From the NCBI GenBank assembly GCA_003313425.1, contig NHZP01000039.1, positions 62,001 through 126,000 of the forward strand: a stretch of 64,000 nucleotides of DNA, given 5' to 3'. Numbering within the stretch: position 1 is the first letter of the stretch; each line of letters opens with the position of its first letter. The stretch comes from Pseudopyrenochaeta lycopersici (Eukaryota > Ascomycota > Dothideomycetes > Pleosporales > Pseudopyrenochaetaceae). Under the pieces are notes generated by a model. The model was given only the letters and a program-made list of their open reading frames with translations. It did no database searches and had not been told where the DNA came from. This document shows positions 11,182-21,469 of this stretch, one piece after another. A program made the position numbers and the translations under genes.

Positions 11182-11400
11182 TCATGGTAATGTGAGCGAA
11201 CGGTCTTGGAGTTTCTTGAAAGCAAGAAGGGCGCCAGGCAGCCCAATGATAGCAGCCAGGGTGGCAAGAATAGCCCCAATAATGACAGGAGTAGGCCATA
11301 TTGGGGCACTCATATGATTAGCCGTGGCAGAGGAAGAAGAGATGGCGGAAGAAATAGTGGGGACAGCAGAGTCAAGAATGGTGGAGTTGATGGCCGGCAT
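11182..11400 (-). CDS. Possible small single-pass membrane protein
   Basis: A 72-aa frame beginning MPAINSTILD, with a Ser/Thr-rich N-terminus, one strong hydrophobic segment (PVIIGAILATLAAIIGLPGA) and a short basic tail (FKKLQDRS). This layout of extracellular Ser-rich stub, membrane helix and short cytosolic tail recurs in small hypothetical fungal proteins. I recognise no family and the frame is short, so it may be chance. It stands alone in a gene-poor stretch. Confidence 0.35.
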   Translation of the reverse strand: MPAINSTILDSAVPTISSAISSSSATANHMSAPIWPTPVIIGAILATLAAIIGLPGALLAFKKLQDRSLTLP

Positions 11401-13707
11401 ATTGCGTTTGTTATCGATTCTAGAGGATATAATTGACTGGATTAATGGTCACTGTTGTGGCAGTTGAGGACTGATGAACCGAAAAGAGATGTAGATGATC
11501 GGCCCCGGGTGATCGCTTCGAGGGTTCGGGCTTGTGAGTAATTAAAGAAGTGATCAGTGGCATCGTGGGAAAGGCTCAATAGTTTTTATGTTAAAGCAGA
11601 CAGCAGGCGGTGAGCATGTTAGCGATACGAAATTGATACTTCAAAAAGGGCCTGGTCTAGGAGCTGCGGATAGAAACACAAAGCGCACGTATTTATCAGG
11701 CATGAGGGCGCAAGATTCTCTGGTTTGAGTGCCATGCGAAGATGTAATGATAGCAGATCGATTGTCATTTCTTACTAGATTCTACATAAAAGCTCGTGCG
11801 CTGCCAAGGATGGCGGTATCGGACAGCTTTCCAGCTTCAGGCGGTGATGAAGCACGGTCTTGGAAACGAGTGGCTGTGTCCGCTGGTGGAAGAATTGATA
11901 TCATATCGATAGTGGATACCTTAGTGCCCGAGCAGGAGCGGCTGATCATGCGCCAAGCCACGGCCGGGAAGCGCTTGCGATCAAGCCCCAGCACAAACTG
12001 GCTCCACCCTGGGAATTGATTTAGTATCGATTCTACGTCCCATCTACCACGTCCATATCAGGTCGCGGCCTGTGCTGCTATTTGTTGGCTTCACACCATA
12101 AGACATCCTCGGCTCCGCCTCTCAATCATGGTAGCTCGCAGAATCACGAACACGGCAACAACTACACGCTACATCAGAGACAGTCAATATGCCGTGTCTA
12201 AAACACTACCATAGGCCATGGCCAGAGAGCGGCAATCATCGACTTACCATCGAAGCTTGCGAGACACTATGTGGATGGTGCGACTACAAAACCGGCCAGG
12301 CTAACAATCTACGGGTTGTGGGTGCCCTTTTCTAATTAGGCTGCAGCGCAATAGAAAGGCTGACAACGCCCCCTAGCACGCTCGTCGTCATATCGCAAAC
12401 TCAAAGGAGCACGGATTGAGAGATATAGCGATTATTGCTGGCAAGGCAGGCCGATCCAGAATCGCCAGGCGGCTCGAATCTATACCCCATCCCTCACAGC
12501 CGACTGAAAGCAATCCCCTACCGCCATTCTCGAACTTGTCTCTACCGCTTGAGTCATCGCCTGTGCCGACACTTGATAGGGATACACGACCAGTGGATTT
12601 CGCTTTGTCATACAGCCAATCGTCGACAAATAATCCTTATTCACCGGTTGTGTCTGAGCTGCCCTGTCGATGCACGGAGTTGCAGGCTATTGTGAGCAAT
12701 CTGGAAATCATCAATGATATGTTACGTGACAGAATTAGGGAACTGGAACGGATAAAAAACCCAGCGTATCGGTTGAAGAGTAGCGACTTCTTCTGGGAGC
12801 GAGAAGGGGTCAAGCAGGATTTAGCGAGTGCCCTACGTAGGCGATGTGAGCAAGAAAACAATTATCCGCAGCAAATATCCACAGCAGCAGAAGACGAATC
12901 GCAACCTAATTTGCGCACCAGTGCTATGATTGATCTTCACGAGATATAAGGCCATCGCCGTCTAACCCAAATTCTATGTACGTTTCGGTGCCTCTCATCA
13001 CATTACAATTGTCTCGCCAACTAAATTGAATGTAGGTATACCCAAATGCGATCAATTTTGTCAAAATATCCAACACTAATGAATGTAATCTCTCACAAAC
13101 TGTACTCACCTGCCTAAGCGTAGCCTAAGCAACGCTTCTTGGCCATGACGTCGGTGACAGCGTCTACACCTAATCCGAACATTTGGCAGAGAAAGGTATC
13201 TTGGATCAACAGAATCCATCAGGAATTCTGGTAGAGACATCTGGATGACATGCTTGAGAAAAGATGATATTATCCCTTGATCACCTTCCATACTCGTATC
13301 ATCCAGCTATCGGGCAGGTTCTACCACGAAATTATGCATTTTGAGCATGTACCGTGTAGCTTTGCGAATTTGGGAGCAAAGGTCATCATTCGGGATCTCG
13401 AAACCCACAATGCATCAAGAGAAGAATGTTTGCGCAGAAGAACTTGTGAAACCAGTGAGAAAAAAAAGACAACGAAAAAGCTTTAGCAAACATTCGATGG
13501 CAACTGGAGAGCAATATCTGTATGTATAATATGAATATCAATCACATATTCTTATCCAACACGCATTTGAATCAGTGATGCGGTGAGATACTAAAACATG
13601 TCAAGCAGCTTGCCCTGCTTCCATACATACACGCATACATTCACTCACGCTGGGACAATACAGATGTCGCCACTTTTCATCCTAGATACCTACCACTTCA
13701 TGTCTAG
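11401..13707. other. Gene-poor stretch with one weak coding candidate
   Basis: About 2.3 kb without a recognisable gene, apart from the open frame at 12416-12949 described separately. Other frames (11729-12019, 13277-13486) lack motifs and are crossed by competing frames. Composition is ordinary, so this is not RIP-mutated DNA. Confidence 0.4.
12416..12949 (+). CDS. Weak hypothetical protein candidate with a short coiled coil
   Basis: An open frame of 177 codons. It is Ser/Pro-rich in the first half, then a helical, charged segment (IINDMLRDRIRELERIKN) that looks like a coiled coil. The frame opens on TTG rather than ATG and its first in-frame ATG is far inside, so a real gene would need an upstream exon. 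The coiled coil and length argue weakly for coding; no family is recognised. Confidence 0.25.
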   Translation: MRDIAIIAGKAGRSRIARRLESIPHPSQPTESNPLPPFSNLSLPLESSPVPTLDRDTRPVDFALSYSQSSTNNPYSPVVSELPCRCTELQAIVSNLEIINDMLRDRIRELERIKNPAYRLKSSDFFWEREGVKQDLASALRRRCEQENNYPQQISTAAEDESQPNLRTSAMIDLHEI

Positions 13708-15213
13708 TCACCAATGATCGTCACGGCGCCAACTTTTGCTCAGCACGTTCCCGACATGCGCACCACCCGCCCGATGGGCTCTACGACCACCACCGCGACA
13801 GGAGGTCTGAGCGCTAATGATGCGGACTGCTGTACCATGGCTGGTAAGTTTGAGTGAGTCTTTTTCGTCGGAGCCGGTGTTTCTAGAAGTGTGCGGCGTA
13901 AATCCAGATGAACGGCATGGCGGTTCAAGATATGCAGACGGTCCAGCAGGACACACAATGCGTTTCCAACCTCCCGTATCCAGAGGATTGGATGGTGGAT
14001 GCGAGCCCTTTGGGGGCCCAGGTGGAATTGGGTTGCGCTTGCGGATCGCATCATTGCGACGGCGGATCCAACCTTTGTACTCTGCAATGTGCAGACAGTA
14101 CTTCTCAATATGCGTAGTCCAGTGTCCTTGTTGCCTGTCTTTATCGGAGTAGGCGCAAGCCTTGCAGTACACGGGAACTCTACACCGCTCTCCCTCCTTG
14201 TCTTCGTGGTCGCGGCTTCCGCAGCGAATGCAACAATCCGCACTTCCCCATATCGGAGCACTGGCGTTGCGGGAGTGTTCTTCAATGGCCCTCGCCACAG
14301 CCTGCATATCTTTGTCTCTTCCCATTTTGCACGTCTTTGGTAGAACCATCTGTATCGCACATATCAACGTTCTTGCAGCATCGTTACATGCTGTGTGCGC
14401 ATCCTCGTGCTTGAATCCCAATTTCTTCGTCAGAGTATCGAGACCAACTTCGTTATTCGGGGAATCGGGATCACTCCATGTACACGTCGTCTTCGCAAGC
14501 GCCTGCGTATCAATTTTCTTCACTATTGTCCCATGCTTACCCCAATTATATTTGAGCCCATCTTTCTTGAGATTTTGTTCATCGTGATACATTGCATGAC
14601 CTATCAGCACGATGGGTTTCTTACAGCCTTTGAGAGTAGGATCGCGGGAGTCGATGGGTTGAGAGAACAGGCCGTCCAGGATATCGCGTGCTTCTGCGAA
14701 CGTAACGAAGCGTGAATGGCCAAATCTATTGCCTTCCGCGCCTTTCATCCACGTAGCATCTGATTTGAGGTGCGCGGTTTCAACGATGCGGAGATGGTGA
14801 AAGGTGATTTTCTTGAGTAGCTCTTCTCCAAAGTCTCCGAGGTGCTTGACCCCATCCTCACTCTGCCCATATTCTCTTCCCCATAGCTGCGTTTTGTTCA
14901 TTACTTGAACCATATCCTTCCTCTCAAACACCGCCAACCCAATCTCCGTTATCTGATCGGTATTCTTCGTCCAAGCCTCTGTATCAATGCAAATTACGAC
15001 AGACTGTTCAATAAGTGGTGCGATAGCCTCGGTAATCCCAGTGATATCGTTCAATCCCAAAGTGTGCAGAAGGACAGAGTGCTTAGGCTGTTTTGCATAA
15101 AAGCGCTGAAGTTCTTGCATACGATGTATGGGGGTCAGGAGAGGAGGCGGGGCAGCCGCGATGGTGGCCCAGGAAATGGGCATCTTGAACGCGTTGGATT
15201 TAGATGCAACCAA
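13708..15213 (-). CDS. DEDDh 3'-5' exonuclease-like protein with zinc knuckles (paralog A)
   Basis: Single exon, 501 aa. It has an RNase H-like 3'-5' exonuclease fold of the Gfd2/YDR514C-like type, with all DEDDh residues visible: Asp77 and Glu79 in VVICIDTEAW, Asp211 in IGHAMYHDEQNL, His273 and Asp278 in DAHTACNDAA. A Cys/His module follows (CIRCGSRDH, then YCKACAY and HIEKYC), like a nucleic-acid-binding zinc knuckle pair. The C-terminus is basic and Gly/Arg/Ser-rich (SCRGGGRRAHRAGG), which suits RNA binding. The catalytic set predicts two-metal cleavage of RNA or DNA 3' ends; the substrate is unknown. It lies about 0.9 kb downstream of, and on the same strand as, a paralog with the same architecture (16102-17430). 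Two ATGs near the N-terminus (MVASKSN, MPISWAT) could start it. Confidence 0.82.
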   Translation of the reverse strand: MVASKSNAFKMPISWATIAAAPPPLLTPIHRMQELQRFYAKQPKHSVLLHTLGLNDITGITEAIAPLIEQSVVICIDTEAWTKNTDQITEIGLAVFERKDMVQVMNKTQLWGREYGQSEDGVKHLGDFGEELLKKITFHHLRIVETAHLKSDATWMKGAEGNRFGHSRFVTFAEARDILDGLFSQPIDSRDPTLKGCKKPIVLIGHAMYHDEQNLKKDGLKYNWGKHGTIVKKIDTQALAKTTCTWSDPDSPNNEVGLDTLTKKLGFKHEDAHTACNDAARTLICAIQMVLPKTCKMGRDKDMQAVARAIEEHSRNASAPIWGSADCCIRCGSRDHEDKEGERCRVPVYCKACAYSDKDRQQGHWTTHIEKYCLHIAEYKGWIRRRNDAIRKRNPIPPGPPKGSHPPSNPLDTGGWKRIVCPAGPSAYLEPPCRSSGFTPHTSRNTGSDEKDSLKLTSHGTAVRIISAQTSCRGGGRRAHRAGGAHVGNVLSKSWRRDDHW

Positions 15214-16101
15214 AGTCTGAGATTTTATTGCAGTCTTGGTTGAGTTGGCAAAGTATTATGGTCTCGCAGTTGGTCGAGGCCACAATAAATTGGCGCAGGG
15301 GAGAACAGTGAGAGCGTCGCGGAGGTTTTCACGTTTAGGGTACACGGTGTTGCAGGTGAATGAGTGTGATCGTGCATTTCATGTGACTTACACGGGCCTC
15401 AGTTGTACCGGCCTAAAAGATACACCCGCGCTTAAGATTGTAGGGATATGAAGGAGCGTATTTCACTGATAGGCCCGAGCTAATTATGGCGTCTGCGAAA
15501 TGCGGCAGCACGTAGAGGTCAATTGTGGCGTTGCTTTCTGTTTGTTGCTCAGGCAGGGGGGAAGAACCTCACATAAGGTTCACAGTTTGTCTACAGTCAA
15601 GACGATCAAATCCCCAGTTCTAATTCAATTGCACAGCCATTTGAGATTGAAATAAATCACCGAAATTACTTTACACCACCACAAAGTAGGAAGCATATCA
15701 TGCGTATATATTTCTTAGTGATCAGCGACGTTAGGAATCCTGTGACCTGTATTCCAAGATTTTGATGTAATGATGGACCATCAAATATATCAAGTACCAG
15801 TGCTGTTGCTCATAATCGGATAAAAAGTTCTTTGGAAAACTTCAAGTTTTTACAAAACACCATTTTGTCTCCAAAAAATCCTCTGGATGCCTCCGCGGTG
15901 ACCTTACCACATCAAACAAAGGGTAATTATCCACGATAAGCGAATCGAATTTCGAATTCCATGAATCATTCCTAAACTTTGTCATACTTCGTAGCAATAC
16001 CTGCGCGAGATCTCTAGACACCAAAGGATGCATTACTATAGACTATCTCCACCCTAGCCACGACCACGACTCTGATCATTCGGATCCTCATTATAGTACC
16101 C
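15214..16101. other. Spacer between the two exonuclease paralogs
   Basis: About 890 bp with no supported gene. It holds the promoter of paralog A and the 3' region of paralog B. Short frames (15236-15451, 15842-16033) show no motif. Confidence 0.45.
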
Positions 16102-17430
16102 TTAATTATTTTCAGAAGATGTATTCACATAGGAATCTCCTCCGGGGGAGGGGTTTCCTCCCTGGGCTACGTACTTGCCATTTGCACCAAAGCCGTGTGG
16201 AAGTGCAGTGCTGGTGCTTTTATTGTAGTTTCGACCGCGAGGGGAAGACGGGCTACCATACCTACCACGGTTGCTATCGTTTTTTGGTGTTCTAGTAAGA
16301 GGTGACTTATGAAGGGCAGCGTTCTTTTGTTGCCGCTTTTGCTTTCTAGTGACCTCATCTCTCTCGCGTTTCTCCCTCGCACCAGCCCATGCCACCCACC
16401 CGCAGTGCAATGTGATATGTGTTGATGCCTCATTAATGCGACCGTTGGACCAACACTCGTTGCATCGCAGGTCTTGTTCTAGGCAAGAATCCTTCATATG
16501 CTGGCGGCTGCCGCACTTCCAGCAGTAGGCTTCACTACCGCCGATATGCTGGTAAGTACTACGGCTGTGGAATTCCAGATCCTCAACAACTTTAGCCATT
16601 CTTTTATTACAATTCGACTTGGTAACATTTGCCTTGGATAGAGCGATTTGGAAGGCAGCGATAGTCGTGTGCGCAATGTCGTTGCATGCGGTATGCGGGT
16701 CAAGATGTTGGAAGCCTAGCCCATTGGTGAGTGTGGCAAGGCCAATTCTGTTATTGGGATGACTCCAATACCCGGCATCCTTTACGATCTGCTGTGTGTC
16801 GATGTGCCGGATAATTGAGCTGCAGTTTTCAAGATCAAAACCAAGTCTCTTGTTTTTGAGATTGTTCTTGTCGTGACCAATGGCGTGACCAAGAATGATA
16901 ACTGGGTGCTCTAGTCCTTCAAGACTTTTCACGCCTTGAATTTTCTGGCTAAAGGTGGAGCCTAAAATTTCACGCATTTCATTATACGTTACAAAGCGAG
17001 CTTGACCGAAACGGTTTCCGTCAACACCCTTCGACGCTGCGTTGGTGTTCGGCAAATGTGAGTTCTCCAAGATACGAAACAAATAAAACTTTATCAGTCT
17101 CATCATATTTTCTCCATGTGGACTGTGACTCTGTGACTGGGAAATTTCTAGCATGTCGCGTGCCTTGAATTTTGTGATGCCGATTTCTGTCATTTGCGTC
17201 GTGTTATTGCTCCAGTGCTCAGTGTCAATCCCAAACACTTGAACATGCTCCGAAAGGCCTTTTGCAAGATCTGGAATGTCTAAGAGCACCTTAAGGCCAA
17301 GGCAGTGGAGCATAACTGCCAGGTCGGAAGTTTCAGGCTTGTTGAAAGCGATTTTAACGGCTTTCATGCGGGCATCTTGGGGTGGGGCATCTGTGAGAGG
17401 TCCAGACATCGTGAAAAATGTCTTGAACAT
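16102..17430 (-). CDS. DEDDh 3'-5' exonuclease-like protein with zinc knuckles (paralog B)
   Basis: Single exon, 442 aa (a second ATG, MSGPLTD, lies at residue 8). The architecture matches its neighbour at 13708-15213: Asp69 and Glu71 in VFGIDTEHW, Asp187 in LGHAIGHDKNNL, His246 and Asp251 in DPHTACNDIAHT. A zinc module CWKCGSRQHMKDSC and CNECW..HITLHC follows, then a basic, Ser/Gly/Arg/Asn-rich tail. Shared blocks include GNRFGxxRFVT and NNxxGLxTLT, but overall identity looks modest, so the duplication is old. No catalytic residue is lost, so both copies should be active nucleases. Paralog B lies 1.2 kb from the edge of a RIP-mutated transposon block. A role in RNA turnover or transposon control would be speculation. 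Confidence 0.82.
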   Translation of the reverse strand: MFKTFFTMSGPLTDAPPQDARMKAVKIAFNKPETSDLAVMLHCLGLKVLLDIPDLAKGLSEHVQVFGIDTEHWSNNTTQMTEIGITKFKARDMLEISQSQSHSPHGENMMRLIKFYLFRILENSHLPNTNAASKGVDGNRFGQARFVTYNEMREILGSTFSQKIQGVKSLEGLEHPVIILGHAIGHDKNNLKNKRLGFDLENCSSIIRHIDTQQIVKDAGYWSHPNNRIGLATLTNGLGFQHLDPHTACNDIAHTTIAAFQIALSKANVTKSNCNKRMAKVVEDLEFHSRSTYQHIGGSEAYCWKCGSRQHMKDSCLEQDLRCNECWSNGRINEASTHITLHCGWVAWAGAREKRERDEVTRKQKRQQKNAALHKSPLTRTPKNDSNRGRYGSPSSPRGRNYNKSTSTALPHGFGANGKYVAQGGNPSPGGDSYVNTSSENN

Positions 17431-18660
17431 TATAAGTAGTGGTTAGGTCATGTTAGTTCAACGTACTAACCTTAAACTAAATATCGTATACTGGGGTGAT
17501 GGCTATTATTTTTTCGGCTTGAGTTGAGTATTTTGGTTGTGGGGGTTCAAGAAAGAAGAGAAGATCAACAAGGCGAAGGCAAATTTATACAAGAGAGGTT
17601 AAATGAAAGAGGCAGAAGTGAAGCAGAGTTTGGAGCTAAGGGGTGTGACCGTAATTAACCTCGTGCTCACTTGACCTTTTGATAGCAAGCAACATGAGAC
17701 CTAGCGAATTAAAGCTTTGGCAATGGTGCAATTGCCATTCACTGTCACAATCGATTGATCAAATGCTGCTAGCAAATTGATGGTGACACGATGAGTTACT
17801 AAGCCGATGTTATTATCTCAAAAGCTTATTGATATGCGGGTATGACTGTATTACAATAGATAAAGCTCTGTTTGAGAAAGCTCTCCCATTCACGTTATGA
17901 GTTGAACTTGAACATAAATTGACTATTATATTGCCCAGATCAATAGATCAAGTTGCCTGTATAGACGCTTTTACTGACTGTATTACACTGTTTATACCCA
18001 AAAGTAACGGTACAACGAACGTTCCCTTACTCTAAATGTCGTAAAGCGAATACGCAAGGATTGAAATACTTTAGAAAGAATGTGCTTGAAGATATTGATA
18101 TGAGGCCGATATGGGCTTGTGAATGATAGTTTCCCCAGCTCAAAAAAAGCTCCAAACATATAGTGGGTTTCCTAAATAGAGAAACGTTCTTTGATCCAAT
18201 CTTGTAAAAGCACCAATACAAAGAGACAGCTGGAAAGAGATTCAATGTTTGAAACCGAAGGCACTACAAAAATGGATGGGACACAATTTATGGGGCAAGG
18301 ATTGGCAACTTCATGCTCAAGCACTCGTGTACCCACTAATTTTCATCATCTTGAGTAGATTTTGTTATCATTGAGCTTGATGATGGTGACGTCAACAGAT
18401 ACCAAACGCCTTACATATGGTTGATCCACTGGGGGAAAGTTACAATATCTAGTGCAGTAAATACTCACAGCCCTCCAAGATTTCAGCTGCAAAGCTGCAA
18501 AGCTGCAAAGCTCCGTAGCGAGTGATAGCAGTGGGGCTTCAAACAGCAGCAGCTCTGATACGGTCGCTTGCGAGGTCAGCTTCACCCCAAACACGGCTGC
18601 AACACCTCCGACGTAAGCGAAAGCCTTTGCCCCCACGTTACGCATCTAGTTGGGCTTAGT
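17431..18660. other. Intergenic region next to transposon block
   Basis: About 1.2 kb, AT-leaning, with no supported gene. A small tandem repeat of GCAAAGCT-type units lies near 18486-18512. Frames at 18027-18245 and 18346-18645 (minus) have no recognised motif. Confidence 0.45.
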
Positions 18661-18662
18661 TA

Positions 18663-19272
18663 CAGTCACATGAAAAAAGTTTCTTCCGCTAAGCGATTTT
18701 ACACCAAAACGACCACTTTTTATACTAAAATTACTCGCTATCTACATATTTAATCCTTTTAAAAGTAATAATATTAATAAAACTTTACTAAAACTTTAGT
18801 TTAGTTAAGAGTAAAAATAAAAATAAAATTCTTTAATTATATAATATATCTTTAAAGATAAGAAAAATTAATTTTCCTTAAATTTGTATGTAAAAAGCGA
18901 CTTTTTCTACTTTGTAACGGATTGCCGAGAGGGGTACTGTTACAGCTCACCTATATATTAGATACAGAGCCTAGTACTAGCAGTTGAGCTAGTATTGATG
19001 TACTTTTGGCAATTTGGCGTAGTGGGGCTCTGCACTGTTACATACTTTTTTTCTACCTTTTTTTATAAATAACTATACATACTACGCTTATAAGTATATA
19101 TTCTAATATTTATAATTTTAAATAAAATAATAAGATATTATCTATGATGCTTTTTAATTTTAATATAATTTATTAAAAATCTAAGAAGTTAGGGTTATCT
19201 TATAATTAATATCTTTTTAGTGTAGTTTGGTGGGGAAAAAACTTGGCGGAAGAAACTTTATTCATGTGACTG
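18663..19272. mobile_element. TA-flanked MITE (Tc1/mariner-pogo type)
   Basis: A 610-bp AT-rich element with 31-bp terminal inverted repeats (18663-18693 and 19242-19272; CAGTCACATGAA..., two mismatches), flanked by TA on both sides (18661-18662 and 19273-19274). TA target duplications and 5'-CAGT ends are typical of the Tc1/mariner/pogo superfamily. There is no open frame of useful length, so it is non-autonomous and would need a transposase supplied in trans. Its right end lies only 11 bp from the foldback element. Confidence 0.85.
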
Positions 19273-19283
19273 TACCAAGACTT

Positions 19284-19974
19284 ACCTCGTAGCGATCGTC
19301 CCCTCGTAACGCACGCATTTCCTCACCAAAATCTGCCAAAATCCTACCTTTATTTCTATTTTTCTAGCCTTATTTAATAAATAAAATAAAAAAAGTCTTA
19401 ATATTAAAGATATATTTCTTAAGTAGCTCTATAATCTTAGTTAATTATATTTTTTAAATTAAATAGTTTAAGAAATTTATTAATTTTCTATAAGATAAAT
19501 ATTTTTTTTGTAAATTTTTTTAAAAATAGTATTTAAACTAGTATTAGAAATTCTTAATCTTAAATAACTAAGTAAATATATAATTTTTTAAAAGAGTTAT
19601 ACTATATTTTATAAAGTTATATATAAATTTTTATTAAAGAAAAAGTTATTCTTAAATAACTTTCTAAAAGAATTATATATTTACTTAGTTATCTAAGATT
19701 AAGAATTTCTAATACTAGTTTAAATACTATTTTTAAAAAAAATTTATAAAAAAAAATATTTATTTTATAGAAAATTAATAAATTTCTTAAACTATTTAAT
19801 TTAAAAAATATAATTAACTAAGATTATAGAGCTACTTAAGAAATATATCTTTAATATTAAGACTTTTTTTATTTTATTTATTAAATAAGGCTAGAAAAAT
19901 AGAAATAAAGGTAGGATTTTGGCAGATTTTGGTGAGGAAATGCGTGCGTTACGAGGGGACGATCGCTACGAGGT
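19284..19974. mobile_element. Large foldback (palindromic) element
   Basis: 691 bp that is nearly one perfect palindrome. Two arms of about 320 bp, starting ACCTCGTAGCGATCGTCCCC on the left and ending with its reverse complement, are separated by a short AT-rich centre near 19600-19655. The few mismatches I see between arms are mostly A/G or T/C changes plus small A/T-run length differences. Outer ends are GC-rich, the interior over 80 percent A+T by eye, and there is no coding potential. A clear target duplication is missing: the left flank reads TTA and the right TGA, possibly a mutated TA. It is either a foldback MITE or an inverted dimer of a smaller element. Confidence 0.8.
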
Positions 19975-19986
19975 GAGCCTCGGTAG

Positions 19987-19991
19987 CCTGG
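19987..19991. repeat. Left target-site duplication of the LTR retrotransposon
   Basis: CCTGG immediately before the TG of the left LTR; identical to 28012-28016 after the CA of the right LTR. Five bases is the standard duplication for Ty3/gypsy integration. Confidence 0.9.
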
Positions 19992-20293
19992 TGTAAGGCA
20001 GTCAACACGCACAGTTGGGACGGTCTTAGTTAAAGAAACTCAATTTAAAAGGAAATGGACAAAATAGCAGATACCTCTTACCTTCGGGGGAGAGGTGCTG
20101 CCTATATACATAAGCTAGAGCAGGCTAGTCCTGATCCAGTTACCTAGCTTGGTGAAAGGTAAGAGGTAACAGTTACCTTTCACCTGCGTCTAGTAACTTG
20201 GCAGGATTGTTACCTTTTACCTGCGTCTAGTAACTTGGAAGGATTGAACCCTTTCACCTGCGTCTAGTAACCTGAAAGGATTGAACCCTAACA
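19992..20293 (-). repeat. Left LTR (3' LTR in element orientation)
   Basis: 302 bp, TG...CA ends (TGTAAGGCAG to CCCTAACA). It differs from the right LTR (27710-28011) at nine positions, all transitions. Inside are a TATA-like CTATATACA at 20102-20110, a 12-bp inverted repeat (20151-20162 with 20173-20184), and three tandem copies of a unit of about 37 bp containing CACCTGCGTCTAGTAAC (about 20172-20289). Confidence 0.92.
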
Positions 20294-20307
20294 CGACCCC
20301 CCCCTTC
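20294..20307 (-). other. Polypurine tract
   Basis: On the minus strand GAAGGGGGGGGTCG directly precedes the left LTR. A purine run at this position primes plus-strand DNA synthesis in LTR retrotransposons and shows the element is read from right to left. Confidence 0.75.
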
Positions 20308-20809
20308 AAAATAGTAAGGGCCTCTAAACTAAGAGACAAAAATTTAAGATAAAATATAAGAAAACTATTTACTACTAAGTCCTTCTAACTTAGTAAATCT
20401 AGTAATAGGCTTTGTATAGCGCTGCGCATGTCTAAATAGTTTCCTATACAAAATCGCTAAGCTCTAAGGTGTTTTCTAACACTTCTACCTCGCGACGCGA
20501 AAACAGAACCTAAAGACCTTCGTATGATATATATAAGAGTAACCTTTATAATTTTCGTTTAGTTGCAAGGTCCCTAGACGTAGCGCGTAAAGCGAGGCGT
20601 ACTGCGCAGAGTAAGGGCGAAGGCGGGTAATCTTAAGGCTATAGATGCGCGAATTAAGGCTAAAGGCGCGCAAATTGAGGCTAGAGGCGCGCAAATTGAG
20701 GCAAATTAAGGCGCGCTAACTTAAGTAAAACTTTTTAGATACCTTCGTCGCCGCTGAGATACTCTTCTGCAGCTAGCCTATCCTTATTAAGTAGTAACTA
20801 ATTTAGAGG

Positions 20810-20960
20810 TATGTAACAAGTAGGTAGCTTAGGCTTATCAGGCTGTCGCTAATAAAATAGATAAGCGTTGTAGTTATTAGGGTACTTAGTTACTAGGTAC
20901 CAGGTGGGTTTCAGGTATCCAGTCTATTTAATTAGGTACTACTACTTGCGCTTTTAGTAG
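20810..20960 (-). pseudogene. Chromodomain remnant of the retrotransposon
   Basis: The minus strand reads, with stops shown as X, YLIKXTGYLKPTWYLV and further on RQPDKPKLP. This matches the chromovirus integrase C-terminal chromodomain pattern YLVKWxGY..PTWEP. The Trp between Lys and Thr is now a stop (TGG to TAG), as RIP would cause. In intact relatives this domain reads histone methylation and steers integration to heterochromatin. Confidence 0.7.
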
Positions 20961-21469
20961 CCTTTAACGCTAGTTTACTAGTAATTAAGAAAATTATTAA
21001 TAAGCTACTTATCTTAAACCTTACTATTAGGATTAATTACTTTAACAGCTACTAGCTGAGCTGGCGCTTAATCTAGAAGCCCTTTTAAGGGCGCAGGCTA
21101 AAGAAGCTTAGAGTAAAATACAGGAAAAACTCTGCTGCCTAACATGTCTAGTAGAAGGTCTAATTAATACGCCTAGCTATTATGCACGACTCTCGTAACG
21201 CTGTAAGGCCTTACCTACTTAAAGTCTAGCTTCTTTAATTCCTGTTTAGTAGACTAATTAATTATGTTAACTATAACTTAGTCTCTAACAGCGTACTTTA
21301 GCACTAATTAGCGAGAGGTATTAGCGTAGTGAGCTTGTTCTTATTAAGCCTATAGTATTTATTCTTGCAAATAAGTAACTAGGTCCGCGTAGGTGTTTAT
21401 AAGCTTGTCTGCCTGGATTTTATTACTAGCTGCGGCGCTACTAAGCTTTTTATTGCGGTTTTCCCTTAG

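Noticed and set aside
13740..14360. 206-codon minus-strand frame
   Set aside because: Shadow of the exonuclease paralog A in another frame; Arg/Ala-rich nonsense sequence.
18346..18645. Possible small gene left of the MITE
   Set aside because: No conserved motif; includes a short tandem repeat and ends in AT-rich spacer.
20172..20289. Regular repeats that might suggest a CRISPR array
   Set aside because: Only three near-contiguous units without unique spacers, inside both LTRs of a eukaryotic retrotransposon.
20485..20694. Short minus-strand frame with repeated Arg-Ala-Ser units
   Set aside because: Arises from a small tandem repeat (CAAATTGAGGCTAGAGGCGCG) inside the dead retrotransposon, not a separate gene.
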